Source: Entoloma clypeatum
Lineage: Eukaryota; Basidiomycota; Agaricomycetes; Agaricales; Entolomataceae
Reading direction: 5' to 3'
Length of the DNA stretch: 64,000 nucleotides
NCBI GenBank assembly: GCA_963565915.1
Contig: OY751485.1
Location: 2,976,001-3,040,000, forward strand
The notes beneath the pieces were generated by a model that saw only the letters and a list, made by a program, of their open reading frames with translations, was not told the origin of the DNA and made no database searches. The number at the start of each line of letters is the position of its first letter. The first letter of the stretch is position 1. This document shows positions 34,131-44,639 of the stretch, piece after piece. The position numbers and the translations under genes were made by a program.

Positions 34131-36262
34131 AGGAATTCTCTTCGTAGCCATATCCCTTCCATTTGACCAAGAATTGAAGCTTGCCTCGATGCAGTTAGCT
34201 GTCCAAGAGGTTTTCAACATTGTACTCCAATTCTTCTCCAACTACCGTCGGAGGCGGAGGAGAGCGGACTTGGCATCAGAAAGGGTCGTTGGGAACTAGT
34301 GAAAGTTTGACAACATGGAATACTGGGTGAACGCAGGACATGGAAGGGGGAAGGCGAAGTTCGTAGGCATGTGTTCTGACAGGTCAGACCACTGGGAAAG
34401 GGCCTATGTATCGATGTGCAAGTTTTTTTGTGGGTCGGGTGGTTTTGAGGTCTGATGAGTCTAAAAAGACCTTGTCCCCCGGGTGGAATGTCGGAGTGGT
34501 GCTCCGATGCTGGTTGTAGTATCGCGCTATGTCATCTTTTGCCTTTGTCAGTGCTGCGCGAGCCTCCTCTAGAGCGGACTTCATCTGCTGGCTGAAATCC
34601 GCTACCGCCTCGATCTCCATCCGCTTTTTGCAAGGTTCAAATCCCATGCGCGGATGGCAGCCGGTGTCAATGTAGAATGGAGTTTGATGTGTCGATGCAT
34701 GAACATGGTTGTTGTATGCAAATTCAGCCATCGGAAGCCATTCGTCTCAATCGTCTTGACGTTCATTGACGAATAGGCAAAGGTATTGTTCCAATCCTTG
34801 ATTGACCCACTCCGTCTGTCCGTCCGACTGTGGATGGTAGGCTGTCGAGGCAGCAACCTTAATGTTAAGCAGCCTGTATAGTTCGTGCGTGAACTTGGCG
34901 ACAAACTGTGGTCCTCGGTCAGAGACAATGGCCTCCGGTAGTCCGTGGAGTTTCCAGACATTTTGAACATAGGAGCATGCAGTCCCGAGTGTGGAGATGT
35001 CGGAGTGCGTCGGGATGAAGTGTCCCCGCTTCCCTACTGAGTCCACTACGACCATGATAGTGTCATAGCCGTGGGCTTCTGGTAGTTCAGTAATGAAGTC
35101 AACACTGGTTACTTGCCATCGCTCCGTGGGGACCGGTAGTGGATTGAGCTCTCCAGAGGGCGGAGTGCGTCGGACCTTGGTGCGGAGGCATGGGTCGCAT
35201 GTCTTGCAATTAAACGAGACATGTGTAGCCACCAGTAATTGCACGACACCAGTTCCAAGGTTTTCCACCGTCCAGGATGTCCAGCCACCGGAGTGTCATG
35301 GTGTTGTGTGAGGATCCAATGACGCAGTTGGGGATTGTTAGGGACATAGATATGATCCCTGAAGTAGAGCAAACCTTCCGCTTGCCTCCACTCCGCACTA
35401 CAGACAGATCCTGCTCCGACAGTCGGAAGGGATTTGATGACCTCTGCCACACTATCCTCCAGTAACCCCTCTCGGATTCCCTGTCGGACCTGGCGGAGGA
35501 CGTTGTGTTCTTCCCCTTGAACAGTTACCCCATGCATTGCTCGCACTGCAAACAATTCTGGTCGAAGAAGGATGATATTTTCATTGTCCCACGATCCGTC
35601 TCCGTGGTCCGCTCATCAGGACAAAGCGTCGGACTTGCCCATTGACTTGCCAGGTCGATGGTGCATTTTGAAATCGAAACGAGTGAGGTATAAGGACCAT
35701 CTAGCCTGTCGTCGATTTAGTTTTTGAGCTGTCATGAAATACTCAAGATTTTTGTGGTCTGTCCAAATCTCCACTGTCTTCTCCACTCCTTCAAGGAAGT
35801 GCCTCCACTCCTCCAATGCGCGGACCACCGCCAACATCTCCTTGTCATAGATCTCGTAGTTGCGTTCCACCGGACTTAGGCTTTTGGAATAGAATGCAAC
35901 AGGGTGCCACTTACCATCCTCTGTTGGTTGGGACAGTACTGCTCCGGTTGCAAAGTCTGAGCTATCTGCTTCTATCCGCCACTCCTTTCCATGATCAGCT
36001 AAGACCAGGATCGGAGTGGATGTAATCCTCCACTTCAACTCTGCAAATGCGGACACTTCTCCCTCCCTCCAAGACCAGAGGTGCCCTTTCTTTGTGAGCT
36101 CGAAAAGAGGGCGTGCGATGTCTGAAAACCCTCAATAAAACGGCGATAGAAGTTAGTGAATCCCAGAAAGGACTGTACTTCTCGGACGTTTGTTGGAGCA
36201 GGCCACTCCGCAACCCCCGCTACCTTCACCGGATCCATCTCTATGTGTCCTTGTTCAATAAT
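34131..36262 (-). pseudogene. pol: Gypsy-2a RNase H, integrase and partial chromodomain (broken)
   Basis: RNase H: EWRIEADSSDFATGAVLSQP, VERNYEIYDKEMLAVVRALE, TDHKNLEYFM and FKMHHRPGKSMGKSDALS, then two consecutive TGA codons (35613-35618). Integrase: TQHHDTPVAGHPGRWKTLEL, CDPCLRTKVRRTPPS, VTSVDFITELPEAHGYDTIM, AIVSDRGPQFVAKF and STAYHPQSDGQTEWVNQGLE. A further TGA (tryptophan in the other copy) follows NERQDD near 34.75 kb. A one-base deletion near 36.13 kb shifts frame in FIEGF. The partial chromodomain QFLVKWKGYGYEENS ends at the LTR junction. The 34413-36262 part is duplicated, inverted, at 61150-63001. Confidence 0.9.
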
Positions 36263-37316
36263 AAGGCCTAGGTATTCAATGCGCGTTTGTTCAAACTCGC
36301 ATTTCTCTGGTTTTAGATAGAGTTTGTGTTTGCAAAGTCATTCCAGTACGATCCGTGTGACTCTCCGATGCTCCGCAAGGGTCTCTGTGAAGATGAGTAT
36401 ATCGTCGAGGTAAACACAGACTACACCTTCAGTGATAAGGTCCTGAAAGATCTCGTTCATCATAGTCTGGAATGTGGATGGACTATTAGTGAGGCCGAAG
36501 AACATCACCAATGGTTCATAGAGTCCGTGATTGGTCCGAAAAGCGGCCTTCCATTCGTCTCCGGGTTTTATCCGCACATTGTTGTAGCCCCAGCAGATGT
36601 CAAGCTTGGTGAAGTATTGAGCACGTTGAAGTTTATTGATCAGTTCGGATATGAGCGGAAGCGGATACTTGTTTTTGATAGTTTTGGAATTGAGTGACTG
36701 GTAGTCTTGTACAAGACGAAGGGAGCCATCCTTCTTCTTGATGTAGAATACCCAAGATGCCATCGGAGACTTGGAAGGGCGGATCCAACCAGTTGCAAGG
36801 TTTTCCTCCAAAAATGTGTTGAGTCCCTTCCGTTCGTTCAGAGCAAGCGGATATACCTTACAACTTGCGAGATATTGGATGAAGCACGGATGAACTCTGC
36901 CTCTGCAGGTACTGTTCCGACAAAAAGGCGATCTCCCTCCTCAAACTCATTCTCTTCCTCAGCATCTTCCGCTAACTCCCCTGCTTCCTCTCCTTCTGTG
37001 ACATCCTCCACCCATGGGCCACGTGGAGCCTCCTCCTCTAGACCGGACGTCGGAGTGGAACCCATCCGACAGGCTCGGATGCGGACTTGTTCAAACTTCC
37101 GCTCCTTCTGCTCTTGGGCTGCCTCCTGGTGGCATGTCCGGCATCGTGCAGGACACCGGCTCATCTTCACTTCCCCTGACGTCCAATCTACCTCGGGGTT
37201 GTGTTCTTTGAGCCAAGTGAAGCCTAGCACAATTTCTTGTTTTCCCAAGCTTGTTACTGCAAGCTGGGTCCGCTCCGAGTGATCCCGATAGCGGAGCACT
37301 ACATCCAACACCTCTG
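36263..37316 (-). pseudogene. pol: Gypsy-2a protease and reverse transcriptase N-terminal part (broken)
   Basis: The protease side shows TSLGKQEIVLGFTWLKEHNP and EVDWTSGEVKMSRCPARC. The RT side shows LATGWIRPSKSPMASWVFYI, KKDGSLRLVQDYQSLNSKTI, CWGYNNVRIKPGDEWKAAFR and VVCVYLDDILIFTETLAEHR (YLDD). The acidic linker EGEEAGELAEDAEEENEFEE lies between protease and RT. Catalytic RT residues are preserved in this copy. Confidence 0.85.
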
Positions 37317-38167
37317 TTATCGCTCATCGGGGTTGTCATCCGCAGGTCGTCCGTGGGTCAGGGTGGCAATCTCGTTCTGAATGTCGGAACAGAGACCATG
37401 GCAGAATTTGAGTACGATGTTGGTATCCTCCTGATAGCCCGCTTTGTCAATGTAGTCTTTGAACTCGTCAATATAGGTCTCGACATCCCGTTGACCTTGA
37501 TAATAGGATTCTCCTTCGAGGATCAGTCTCGTGTCCTGTTCCTCATTCTTTGGAGTGAACTCCGCTGTAAAGACTGCATGGAAGTCCACCCAAGTCCGAT
37601 AAGGCGGAGCACCGGTCCTCTGCTCTTGTCAGATGATCTGATCTGCAAAGCGCGCTGCATGTCCACTCTTCATGAAAGATAAAGCCCAGTAAATTTTAGC
37701 GTGGTTGTCTGCAAACTGTTCTGGAGCCAGCCCCATAAACAATTCACAAGAGTTTAGAAAAGTCCAGCCATTTGCGCGTGATCCATCAAAGTCTGACGGA
37801 TTGGTGGGTTTTGCTCAACGCATGCCGGGATTGGCCGGAGCGAGCGGAGCAGGTATATGTGCAGGTGCGGGAGCGGGTGGGATAGGTGGCGGAGCTGGGG
37901 CAGGAATTGCGTTGAAGGCGAGGAGGAGTTGGTCAAGTTGAGTCGAGATATCAGCGAGAGTTTGACATTGTTCCTGCAACTTGTGCTTGAGCTGTTCAAG
38001 GCGATTGGGATCGTCCATTACTATGCGCGGAGCAGAATCACCAGTTACAGAGAGGTAGTTAGAAGAACTGGAAGGGGTGTGAGATGTATCGGAGTTGGAC
38101 GCGGACGAAGGTGCTCCGAAGTGTGGAATCGTGACAACGATGCAATTGGACCCGGTCCAATTAGAAG
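37317..38167 (-). pseudogene. gag: Gypsy-2a Gag (broken)
   Basis: Starts MDDPNRLEQLKHKLQEQCQT, with a proline/alanine-rich stretch and then a capsid-like domain (NPSDFDGSRANGWTFLNSCE, GESYYQGQRDVETYIDEFKD, SDIQNEIATLTHG). TGA codons at 37814-37816 (GMR*AKPT) and 37629-37631 (QII*QEQ) interrupt it where arginine is likely. No zinc knuckle was seen in the part read. Confidence 0.75.
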
Positions 38168-38177
38168 AGAACTTTCT
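38168..38177 (-). promoter_or_regulatory. Gypsy-2 self-priming site
   Basis: Sense AGAAAGTTCT, two bases from the 5' LTR, is complementary to AGAACTTTCT in the LTR (plus-strand 38298-38307). That lies about 32 nt downstream of a TATTTATC box at 38332-38339. The geometry is the same as in Gypsy-1. Confidence 0.7.
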
Positions 38178-38179
38178 AC

Positions 38180-38622
38180 TGTAAGGGCGACCTTACGATC
38201 CAAGACTCAAACTCAGATACTTGCAAGGGAGATCCGAAGTTTAGATTGAGCAGTCTGATAACTAATACAACACACACCTTGCAAGGGAGATCCGAAGAGA
38301 AAGTTCTAAGGATTCCCCTGCAAGCTAGCAAGATAAATAGTAAAATGAGATATGAAATAAGAGATAAAACGAGACGCATGAATGATGAGCAATGATCGGG
38401 AGTAGCGATGAAGGATGAATGGAAACAAGATGAATGATAGTACCTGCAATCCGATGTGCGGAGTAGTGGATGGGGGTGGAGTCATTGGATGCGGAGAGGC
38501 GGATAAGATGTCAGAGACAGCGGAGACAGCGGATACAATCAGAGGACGTCGGAGATGGTGGAATAGAAAGGAAAGGAAGAAAGGAAAGAAAAAGTAAAAA
38601 GTCAAAGTGGTTGCCCTTACAA
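38180..38622 (-). repeat. Gypsy-2a 5' LTR
   Basis: 443 bp with TGTAAGGGC/GCCCTTACA inverted ends. A third copy of this LTR is at 58487-59242, where it is split by a copia LTR. Confidence 0.88.
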
Positions 38623-38639
38623 GGTCTATTTCAGGTCCT

Positions 38640-39725
38640 ACATGCCGATACGCTACACATGACGCCGGCGTCGAATGGTTGTAAATACATTGTTCATGGC
38701 CGCTGTGCACTATCAACATGGATGGAAGGGCGGCCGCTAAGGCAAGAAACGGGTAGGACTGTTGGGCATTGGCTCTTCGAAGATGTAGGTGGGGCGGTAT
38801 GGTCATGATTGTGACCGATAACGCGGGGCCATTCATGAAAGCTTTGGCCTGGATAGAACAGAAGTATGCAATTAAGGGGATTATGATCTTGGCTTATAAT
38901 TCTAGAGCAAATGGACGGATTGAGAGGCCGCATTGGGACGTTTGTCAGGCTTTGTTTAAGGCCACAGGCGGTGATATCAGCAAGTGGTTCTGGTTCTTCC
39001 ACCATATGATATGGGCAGATAGGATCACGATTTGGAAGGGTTTGGAATGCTCGCCATATTTTGTGTGTACAGGGGCACATCCCATCCTTCCCCTAGATAT
39101 TGTCGAGGCGACATGGCTAGTGAAACTTCCAGATGGGCTGCTGTCAATGGCGGACCTGATCGGATTTAGGGCTCGTGCGCTCGTGAAGCACCAAGTGTAT
39201 GTTGATGAGATGCGTAAGCGGGTTACGCGTGCCAAGATGACGGCAGTACTTCGTTATGAGCAAGAGCACCAGCATAAGATCAGAGATTATGACTTTAGAG
39301 AGAGAGATCTAGTTTTAGTACACAATACAGCGGTTGAAAATAGTCTCGACAAGAAAATGAAGCCCAGGTACTTCGGTCCTATGGTGGTCGTCGCGAGGAA
39401 TAAAGGTGGAGCATACATCGTCGCGGAACTGGATGGGTCGGTATGGCATGAGAAGGTTGCAGCATTCAGACTCGTTCCCTACCATGCGAGACGTGCCATT
39501 GCAGTCCCTAAAGGGGTGTTAGACTTTATCAATATTACAAAAGCGACATTGGAAGGATTGAAAAATTCGACCAGGGCTGCTAAGGACAGCAGTGAGGACC
39601 TGTGGTTCGATGGAACAAGGCTGGACTTAGATAAGAATGACAGGTTTGAGGATATGCTTTGCGAGGCTACCATGGATAACATGGGTGCAGTCTCAGATGA
39701 GGATTCCAGCTTGGATGATGAATGA
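38640..39725 (+). pseudogene. Gypsy-type integrase fragment (family Gypsy-4)
   Basis: The first frame carries QVLHADTLHMTPASNGCKYI (first catalytic Asp), VHGRCALSTWMEGRPLRQET and GHWLFEDV. After a frame change near 38.79 kb it continues VTDNAGPFMKALAWIEQKYA (second Asp) and ILAYNSRANGRIERPHWDVC (Glu). The C-terminal half shows YDFRERDLVLVHNTAVEN and MKPRYFGPMVVVARNKGGAY, a GPY/F-like module, and an acidic tail ending SSLDDE. The N-terminal zinc domain and upstream pol are missing; the Gypsy-2a LTR abuts at 38622. The family differs from Gypsy-1 and Gypsy-2. Confidence 0.8.
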
Positions 39726-39910
39726 CCGGGCTCGTGGGACTTACTTTGAAATTGCCACTGGTATAATCTCGCGAGGCCTAGGGCCATGTTGGAATGACTT
39801 AGCGATCATATCGAACGCCTATGTGCCAGCAGAGGAAGACCTGTATTATGGACTATACAGTAAAAAGGGGACATGTGGCTTTTGCTGTGGCAGGAAAGGT
39901 GAAGGGCAGT
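39726..39910. other. Tail of Gypsy-4 fragment, no gene
   Basis: Only a short plus-strand frame with a GTCGFCCGRKGEG stretch; nothing recognised. Confidence 0.25.
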
Positions 39911-41272
39911 CTACTCATACTGATCCTTCAATTCGGAAAGGAGAAGGTTGTGTCGCTGCTTAAGGTATTGTGCATACTTTAAGTTGTAATCAAGAGAAGA
40001 AATTGTAGTAAGAAATTGGGATCGGACGAGGGCCTCGGTGTCACGAAGGGACTTCTCGGTGTGAGTCAGGGGCGTCTCCAGGATCAACCCAGTCTCCGAG
40101 AGGATCTTGTTTGCAAGGGGATTGTCCATTGTGAAGCGAGTGGCTGCGGGGTGACATATTAATGATGGATGAAGAAGGCGGAGACGTTTAGTACAGTACC
40201 TTCTTTGTGGAAATTACCTCGCTGCTCCACTTGTGCTGATCCCATCAGCGCTGTGTCCTTGAACGGGGCTTCCTTGGTCTCCAGCCGCAGTTTCTTGTTG
40301 GATTTGGGACCCGGGGCCGATTTGCCCTTCGACCCAGACCCTTTCTGTGATATGGGGAAAATTAGCGGAGATTGTCGGGGGCAGTATGTCGACGTACCGT
40401 GCCGGACGATGATTTCTCCGTCAAGGGAGCTGTAACGGACTTCTTGGCAGACCCATCGTCCGCAGTAATGGGATGGAGGGTCTCGGGGTCGACGTCCATC
40501 TTCTTGCACAGTAGCGAGAAGCGGCTTCAATACCATTGGAAGTTGGAAGGTAGTATACGAACAATGACAGACCTCATGATCAGATTCATCATCTCGCGAT
40601 CGCTTACGAGGTTCGGCGGGGCGCTCAGTGTTTCCATCGCTGTCGTCGCTGTCCCCGACTGGGTTAGTTCGGGTTCCGCGGCGGCGGACAGGCTGTTTGC
40701 ATCCGGGATATTAGAGACGTCGAGATTGAGATCGGCGTCGGGATCAGTTACCTTGACCTGGTCGAGCCATTCAATTAGTGCGGGGGACGGACTCCAGCTC
40801 TCGCGTCGACTCACTTCGGGTTTCTCACTGTTGGCCGGAGGATCACTTGCAGGTGGAGGCGCGGTCTCCTCGGTGGCTGTAGGTCCTTGACGCAGGTATC
40901 ATATGTACGTGACCATGTCCTTGAGGGTGAAGAACATGGGCGGGAGTCTCCAAGACTTGTTCTTGTCATGGAATACCTGTAGGCCGTTCCTAGCTACAAA
41001 AACATGGTCCGCGAGTTGTGCGTCCTTGAGGTACTCGTTGGAAATATGTGCATGACGGAGATTTAGAGGCTGACGAAATAGTTGGAATGGTCAAACAGGT
41101 TCGGTGCGCTGTTACGACGTACTTTGAGGTTGTCATATGTGTACCGACAGATGAGGTATGCCTCGGAGCAGGTTGACAGCTTCTTGGCGGGTGCCTGGGG
41201 ATCTTCCGGGAATGAACCGATGAGCGAGGCTAAGACCTTTTTCATGGCCTGGGTTTCGTCTTCGTTAGACAT
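39911..41272 (-). pseudogene. Decayed hypothetical gene (multi-copy type, unknown function)
   Basis: Pieces in order: MSNEDETQAMKKVLASLIGS, KLSTCSEAYLICRYTYDNLK, then after a one-base shift near 41.07 kb NEYLKDAQLADHVFVARNGL and FFTLKDMVTYI, a TGA at 40899-40901 (arginine expected, TYI*YLRQ), then RRESWSPSPALIEWLDQVKV and REMMNLIMRSVIVRIL. A downstream block has KGSGSKGKSAPGPKSNKKLR and a last one LANKILSETGLILETPLTHT. Short introns probably separate the blocks. I do not recognise the family; it lies among retroelement pieces and may belong to one. Confidence 0.45.
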
Positions 41273-41929
41273 CTTTTTTTAGAGGCGGTGTGTGACCTGA
41301 GGGCGAGTTTGTCTAGCGGGGTTGATTTGTGCTAGGGTGAGGGTGGAGTTTACTCTTTGAGTGGTCGCGGGCTTTTATAGCTTCCCTGGCGACTTAGTAA
41401 GGAAAGTTTTTTTTGGAGGCCATGCTATACCAGATGGTAGTGGCACCCAGGATTGCGTGGTTAGGCACGGCGGTTCCTTCTACAAGGGGATAGTCAGCCC
41501 TTGTGATAGTCAACAGGGGGAGCTTCGTGATGCTGGTCTTGCCTTCACGGAATAGAGCGATGTCCAACTCGGAGAGTTGTATTCTTTAGTGTGGGGGAGT
41601 GGGGGGTCGCGAGCCTGTTCCAGTACAATTGCGAACCTCAAATCGCCATAAATGAAACAGAACATGAAAGAGCGGAATCTCGGAAGGAGATATCAGAAAG
41701 ACATAATCACCATCAAATAGATATACCGAACCCCTGAGTGTCATGCAGCATAACGATCAAAGTAAAACGAGACATCATCCAACGGCTTCACGATAGACTT
41801 AGTAATACTTTAGTTCTGAGCAGGAGGCCCTTAATGGACTTAATCAAAGATCGAAGAAAAGCAATATATTTGGGCGTAAGCCCGCAGCGAGTGTATACAG
41901 AGAAAATATAAGGGCGTATAGCCCGCAAC
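41273..41929. other. Non-coding interval
   Basis: No recognised gene; possibly the 5' flank of the decayed gene at 39911-41272 and the 3' flank of the next one. Confidence 0.3.
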
Positions 41930-41964
41930 ATGTGCAAATATAAAAAAGAAAGAAGGCCCACAGT

Positions 41965-42540
41965 ACCTAGGCAACATCGCGAGATGACCCCTGAATGAAC
42001 AGATCCTTCGCGACTTCATCGGCATCTTCCTCCACAGGAGAGTCCTCGTCAGAAGCCGAGTCCGATTTCTGGACAGGTGCAACCTTCTTGACAAAGACGG
42101 GATTCTCACGTGAGGACTGTTGACCAGCAGGAGGGTTGAATCAAGCGAGGCCAAAGACTTCAAAGAGCTCCTGGTGAGCCGCCTTGTCAGCTACCAGGCC
42201 CTGAGGAAAGTCGCCCTCGCGACGATACAGCTGAGCCAGCTGGTGAAGGAAGAGGGTAATGGACCGCTCGCGACAAGTGGTGATGGCCGACAAGGCTTCC
42301 GAGAGGTGGAAGTGGAGAGCAGTCAAGGCATGGATGTCGACAAGGGTCTCGCAGATGGCTGGAAATAAATTGTTAGCGGCTAGTAAAAGAGGGCAGATGG
42401 TAGGACGCACCAGCCGTGCTCAATTGACCGAAGGCGTGGGCCATGGTCGCGAGGAGTTCCGCACGTTCACCACTCACCTCGAAAGAGCACCCTACCTGAC
42501 TGCCGCTCTGGCAGTTGGAGCACTTCTTGCCCCAACCTTG
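41965..42540 (-). pseudogene. Decayed hypothetical gene with CxxC motif
   Basis: Minus-strand exons: GWGKKCSNCQSGSQVGCSFE and GERAELLATMAHAFGQLSTA, an intron (GTGCGT...TTCCAG, about 42362-42410), then ICETLVDIHALTALHFHLSE, ALSAITTCRERSITLFLHQL, YRREGDFPQGLVADKAAHQE and LFEVFGLA. A TGA at 42141-42143 interrupts, followed by FNPPAGQQSSRENPVFVKKV and an acidic tail (DEDSPVEEDADEVAKDLFIQ). The CSNC...C stretch may bind zinc. I recall similar C-x2-C plus helical proteins as multi-copy in Agaricomycetes, but no function is known. Confidence 0.5.
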
Positions 42541-42597
42541 GAAACGGCAGCGAGCCGCACTTGGTCCACCGGCGCAAACAAGGCAGGGAAGGCTGGG

Positions 42598-44406
42598 CTA
42601 AGAAAAGTGTGCGTGTTCTTCATCATCCCCTTCCTGACTCATTCGGCTCTCTTCGCCCCTGTAGTTTTCCTTGTTCGGCCTTGCTTCGTCATTGCGGGAC
42701 GTGCCCATTTCCATTGCCTGTGCTTCCTTCTGTTTCTGTTCTGCCTCTGCTAGTTCCGTTCCCTCCCTCAGTGCGAATGCCTGGAGTCTTCTTGCGCTAT
42801 AAGACCCTTGTAGTTCATCTCCGTCCAGAGTCTCCAGGACGTAGGAATTGAGGTTTTGGCTTTTGACCCTGTACGGCTCAGACCACATGGGTGTGAGCTT
42901 GCGTTCATTGCTAACGGTTGTAGTCAGATCGCTCCTATGTACTTGGACCAACTTGCCTTCCTCTAATACAACTGGTTTGCCTTGTGTTTTGAAGACTTTG
43001 CGGTCAAATGCGGCTTTCCTTTGTAGTGTGTGGCTCGTAGTTTCCACCTGACCATTGAGGCGTTGTTGGGCTGCATATGCCATGTGTACTTCAGTGCCTT
43101 CTGGTTCGAGAGAGATGGTACTTAGCTCATGTGGCATCCTCTTTGTGTTCACGACTAGTCCTAATAGCAATTCCTTTGGCGTAAACTTCAGCGCGGGTAG
43201 TATGTGCCAGTTAAGGATGCAAATTGCTTCTTCGAAATGGTCTGGCCAGTTTCGGGGTATCTGCTTCCATTTCATTTCCTTCCACCCATCCTCCCCTAGC
43301 TCTGGCGCGCAGAGTCTCGCCAGCAAGTAGAGTAGTAGCTTGTTGGTTCCTTCAACCAATCCGTTGACCCACAGTGAGTACGCTGATGTAACGATGTGGT
43401 TGATTCCCCAATCCTCGCAGAATTTGTTGGTCTCGTCATTGTCAAAATGTTTCCCGCCATCTGACTGCCATGCCTTGGGTGGCGCGAAGTTGTGGCAAAT
43501 ATCGTATAGAGACTTGTTCGTGGTTTTTGCACTTCCGTGGGTCTTGAACATATATCCCCAGATGTGTTGTGAGTAAGTGTCAAGGTAGAGGCCGATCGTA
43601 TGGAACCCCCCTTTCCCTTCCGGCATTGACAAGTAGTCGTCTACCAAAAGCTCGAATGGATGTCATCGGATGATCGGTTGGAGTAGGGCATTGAGATGTG
43701 TACCCCCAAAGTTTTTGCAGCGTGAGCAGTCCGTGATCGCCTTGATGATCGACTCATCAAACCTGGGACTGTGGTATAGGTCGATCAGGGCGATCTTGAT
43801 GCTGTCTCTGTGCCAGTGTCCATTCTTCTCGTGGTGCTCCCTTGCCTTCTCTACTGCCTCCCTGCGTGATATGCACTCACGCTGTGCCCTTGCCCTTGTC
43901 CCTGTGCCTCCTGCTATGAACCACAACCTCTCGTCTTCTATCATGTACTGTGTTGCCCTATGGCGCGCGCGTATTTTGGCTTTGAGCAGCACACTTTCAT
44001 CGTCTAGTCCTTCCAGTGCATCAATGACTTGTAGATATAACGGTTCATCTTTCAGGTGTTCCCATAGGGTGGGGTGGCAGGTCTTCAGCGGGTATATGTG
44101 GAAAACATCATTCACAAGGCCTTCCCGCGCTTCCCAGTCAGGGTTGACTGTCCAATCACTTCCATCTTCTGGTGCGTGCGGCAAGCCTTCATACTGACGG
44201 CTCAGTCCATCTGCAATGTTTGTGATGCCTGGTACGTGTCGGACGTCAACTATCCTATGACCCAGGATACCGTCTCTCCATCTTGCATGGGTTGCCGAAA
44301 TCTTTTCTGAAACGAGTACATCTCGTAGCGCCTGACAGTCTGTCTCAACCTCTACGGGGAAGCCATACAAGATGTCTGCAAATTTATCAAAGGCGAATTT
44401 CAGCGC
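42598..44406 (-). pseudogene. pol: Gypsy-type RNase H and integrase fragment (Gypsy-3)
   Basis: RNase H end: VEVETDCQALRDVLVSEKIS, HARWRDGILGHRIVDVRHVP and TNIADGLSRQ. Zinc domain: EHHEKNGHWHRDSIKIALID, DCSRCKNFGGTHLN. After a TGA at 43663-43665 the integrase core continues: FELLVDDYLSMPEGKGGFHT (Asp), KAWQSDGGKHFDN (Asp) and SLWVNGLVEGTNKLLLYLLA (Glu), followed by a C-terminal module with LVQVHRSDLTTTVSNERKLT and MWSEPYRVKSQNLNSYVLET. The protease, RT and LTRs are absent. The upstream end runs into the 99-bp palindrome. Confidence 0.85.
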
Positions 44407-44639
44407 GGGAGATGGTGGGGGTACGGAAGCAAGAGGGAAGGCGTGCGAAAGCGCTGCTGAGTTGGCTGACATACAGGCATGACCGTTGTCGCCGGCTATT
44501 AACTTCAGTAATCTTAGTAATCTTAGTAATCGGATTACTTAAGTTAATAGCCGGCGACAACGGTCACGCCTGTATGTCAGCCAACTCAGCAGCGCTTTCG
44601 CACGCCTTCCCTCTTGCTTCCGTACCCCCACCATCTCCC
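44407..44639. repeat. Near-perfect 99-bp palindrome
   Basis: The left arm 44407-44505 and the right arm 44541-44639 are reverse complements with one mismatch; the loop is 35 nt and contains agtaatcttagtaatcttag. The outer ends GGGAGATGGTGGGGGTA match the inner arm of the fold-back element (21769-21785). Confidence 0.9.

Larger units (their letters stand above)
33786..38622 (-). mobile_element. Ty3/gypsy chromodomain LTR retrotransposon (Gypsy-2a), decayed
   Basis: The 5' LTR is 38180-38622 (443 bp, TGTAAGGGC...GCCCTTACA). Its internal side carries a self-priming site (38168-38177). Gag, protease, RT, RNase H, integrase and part of a chromodomain follow on the minus strand. The chromodomain runs straight into LTR sequence (VKWKGYGYEENS then LTR), so the 3' LTR (33786 to about 34130) has lost its outer third together with the end of pol. 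Flanks ccggc and aggtc do not match, so no target duplication survives. Many TGA codons and a one-base deletion inactivate it. Confidence 0.9.
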
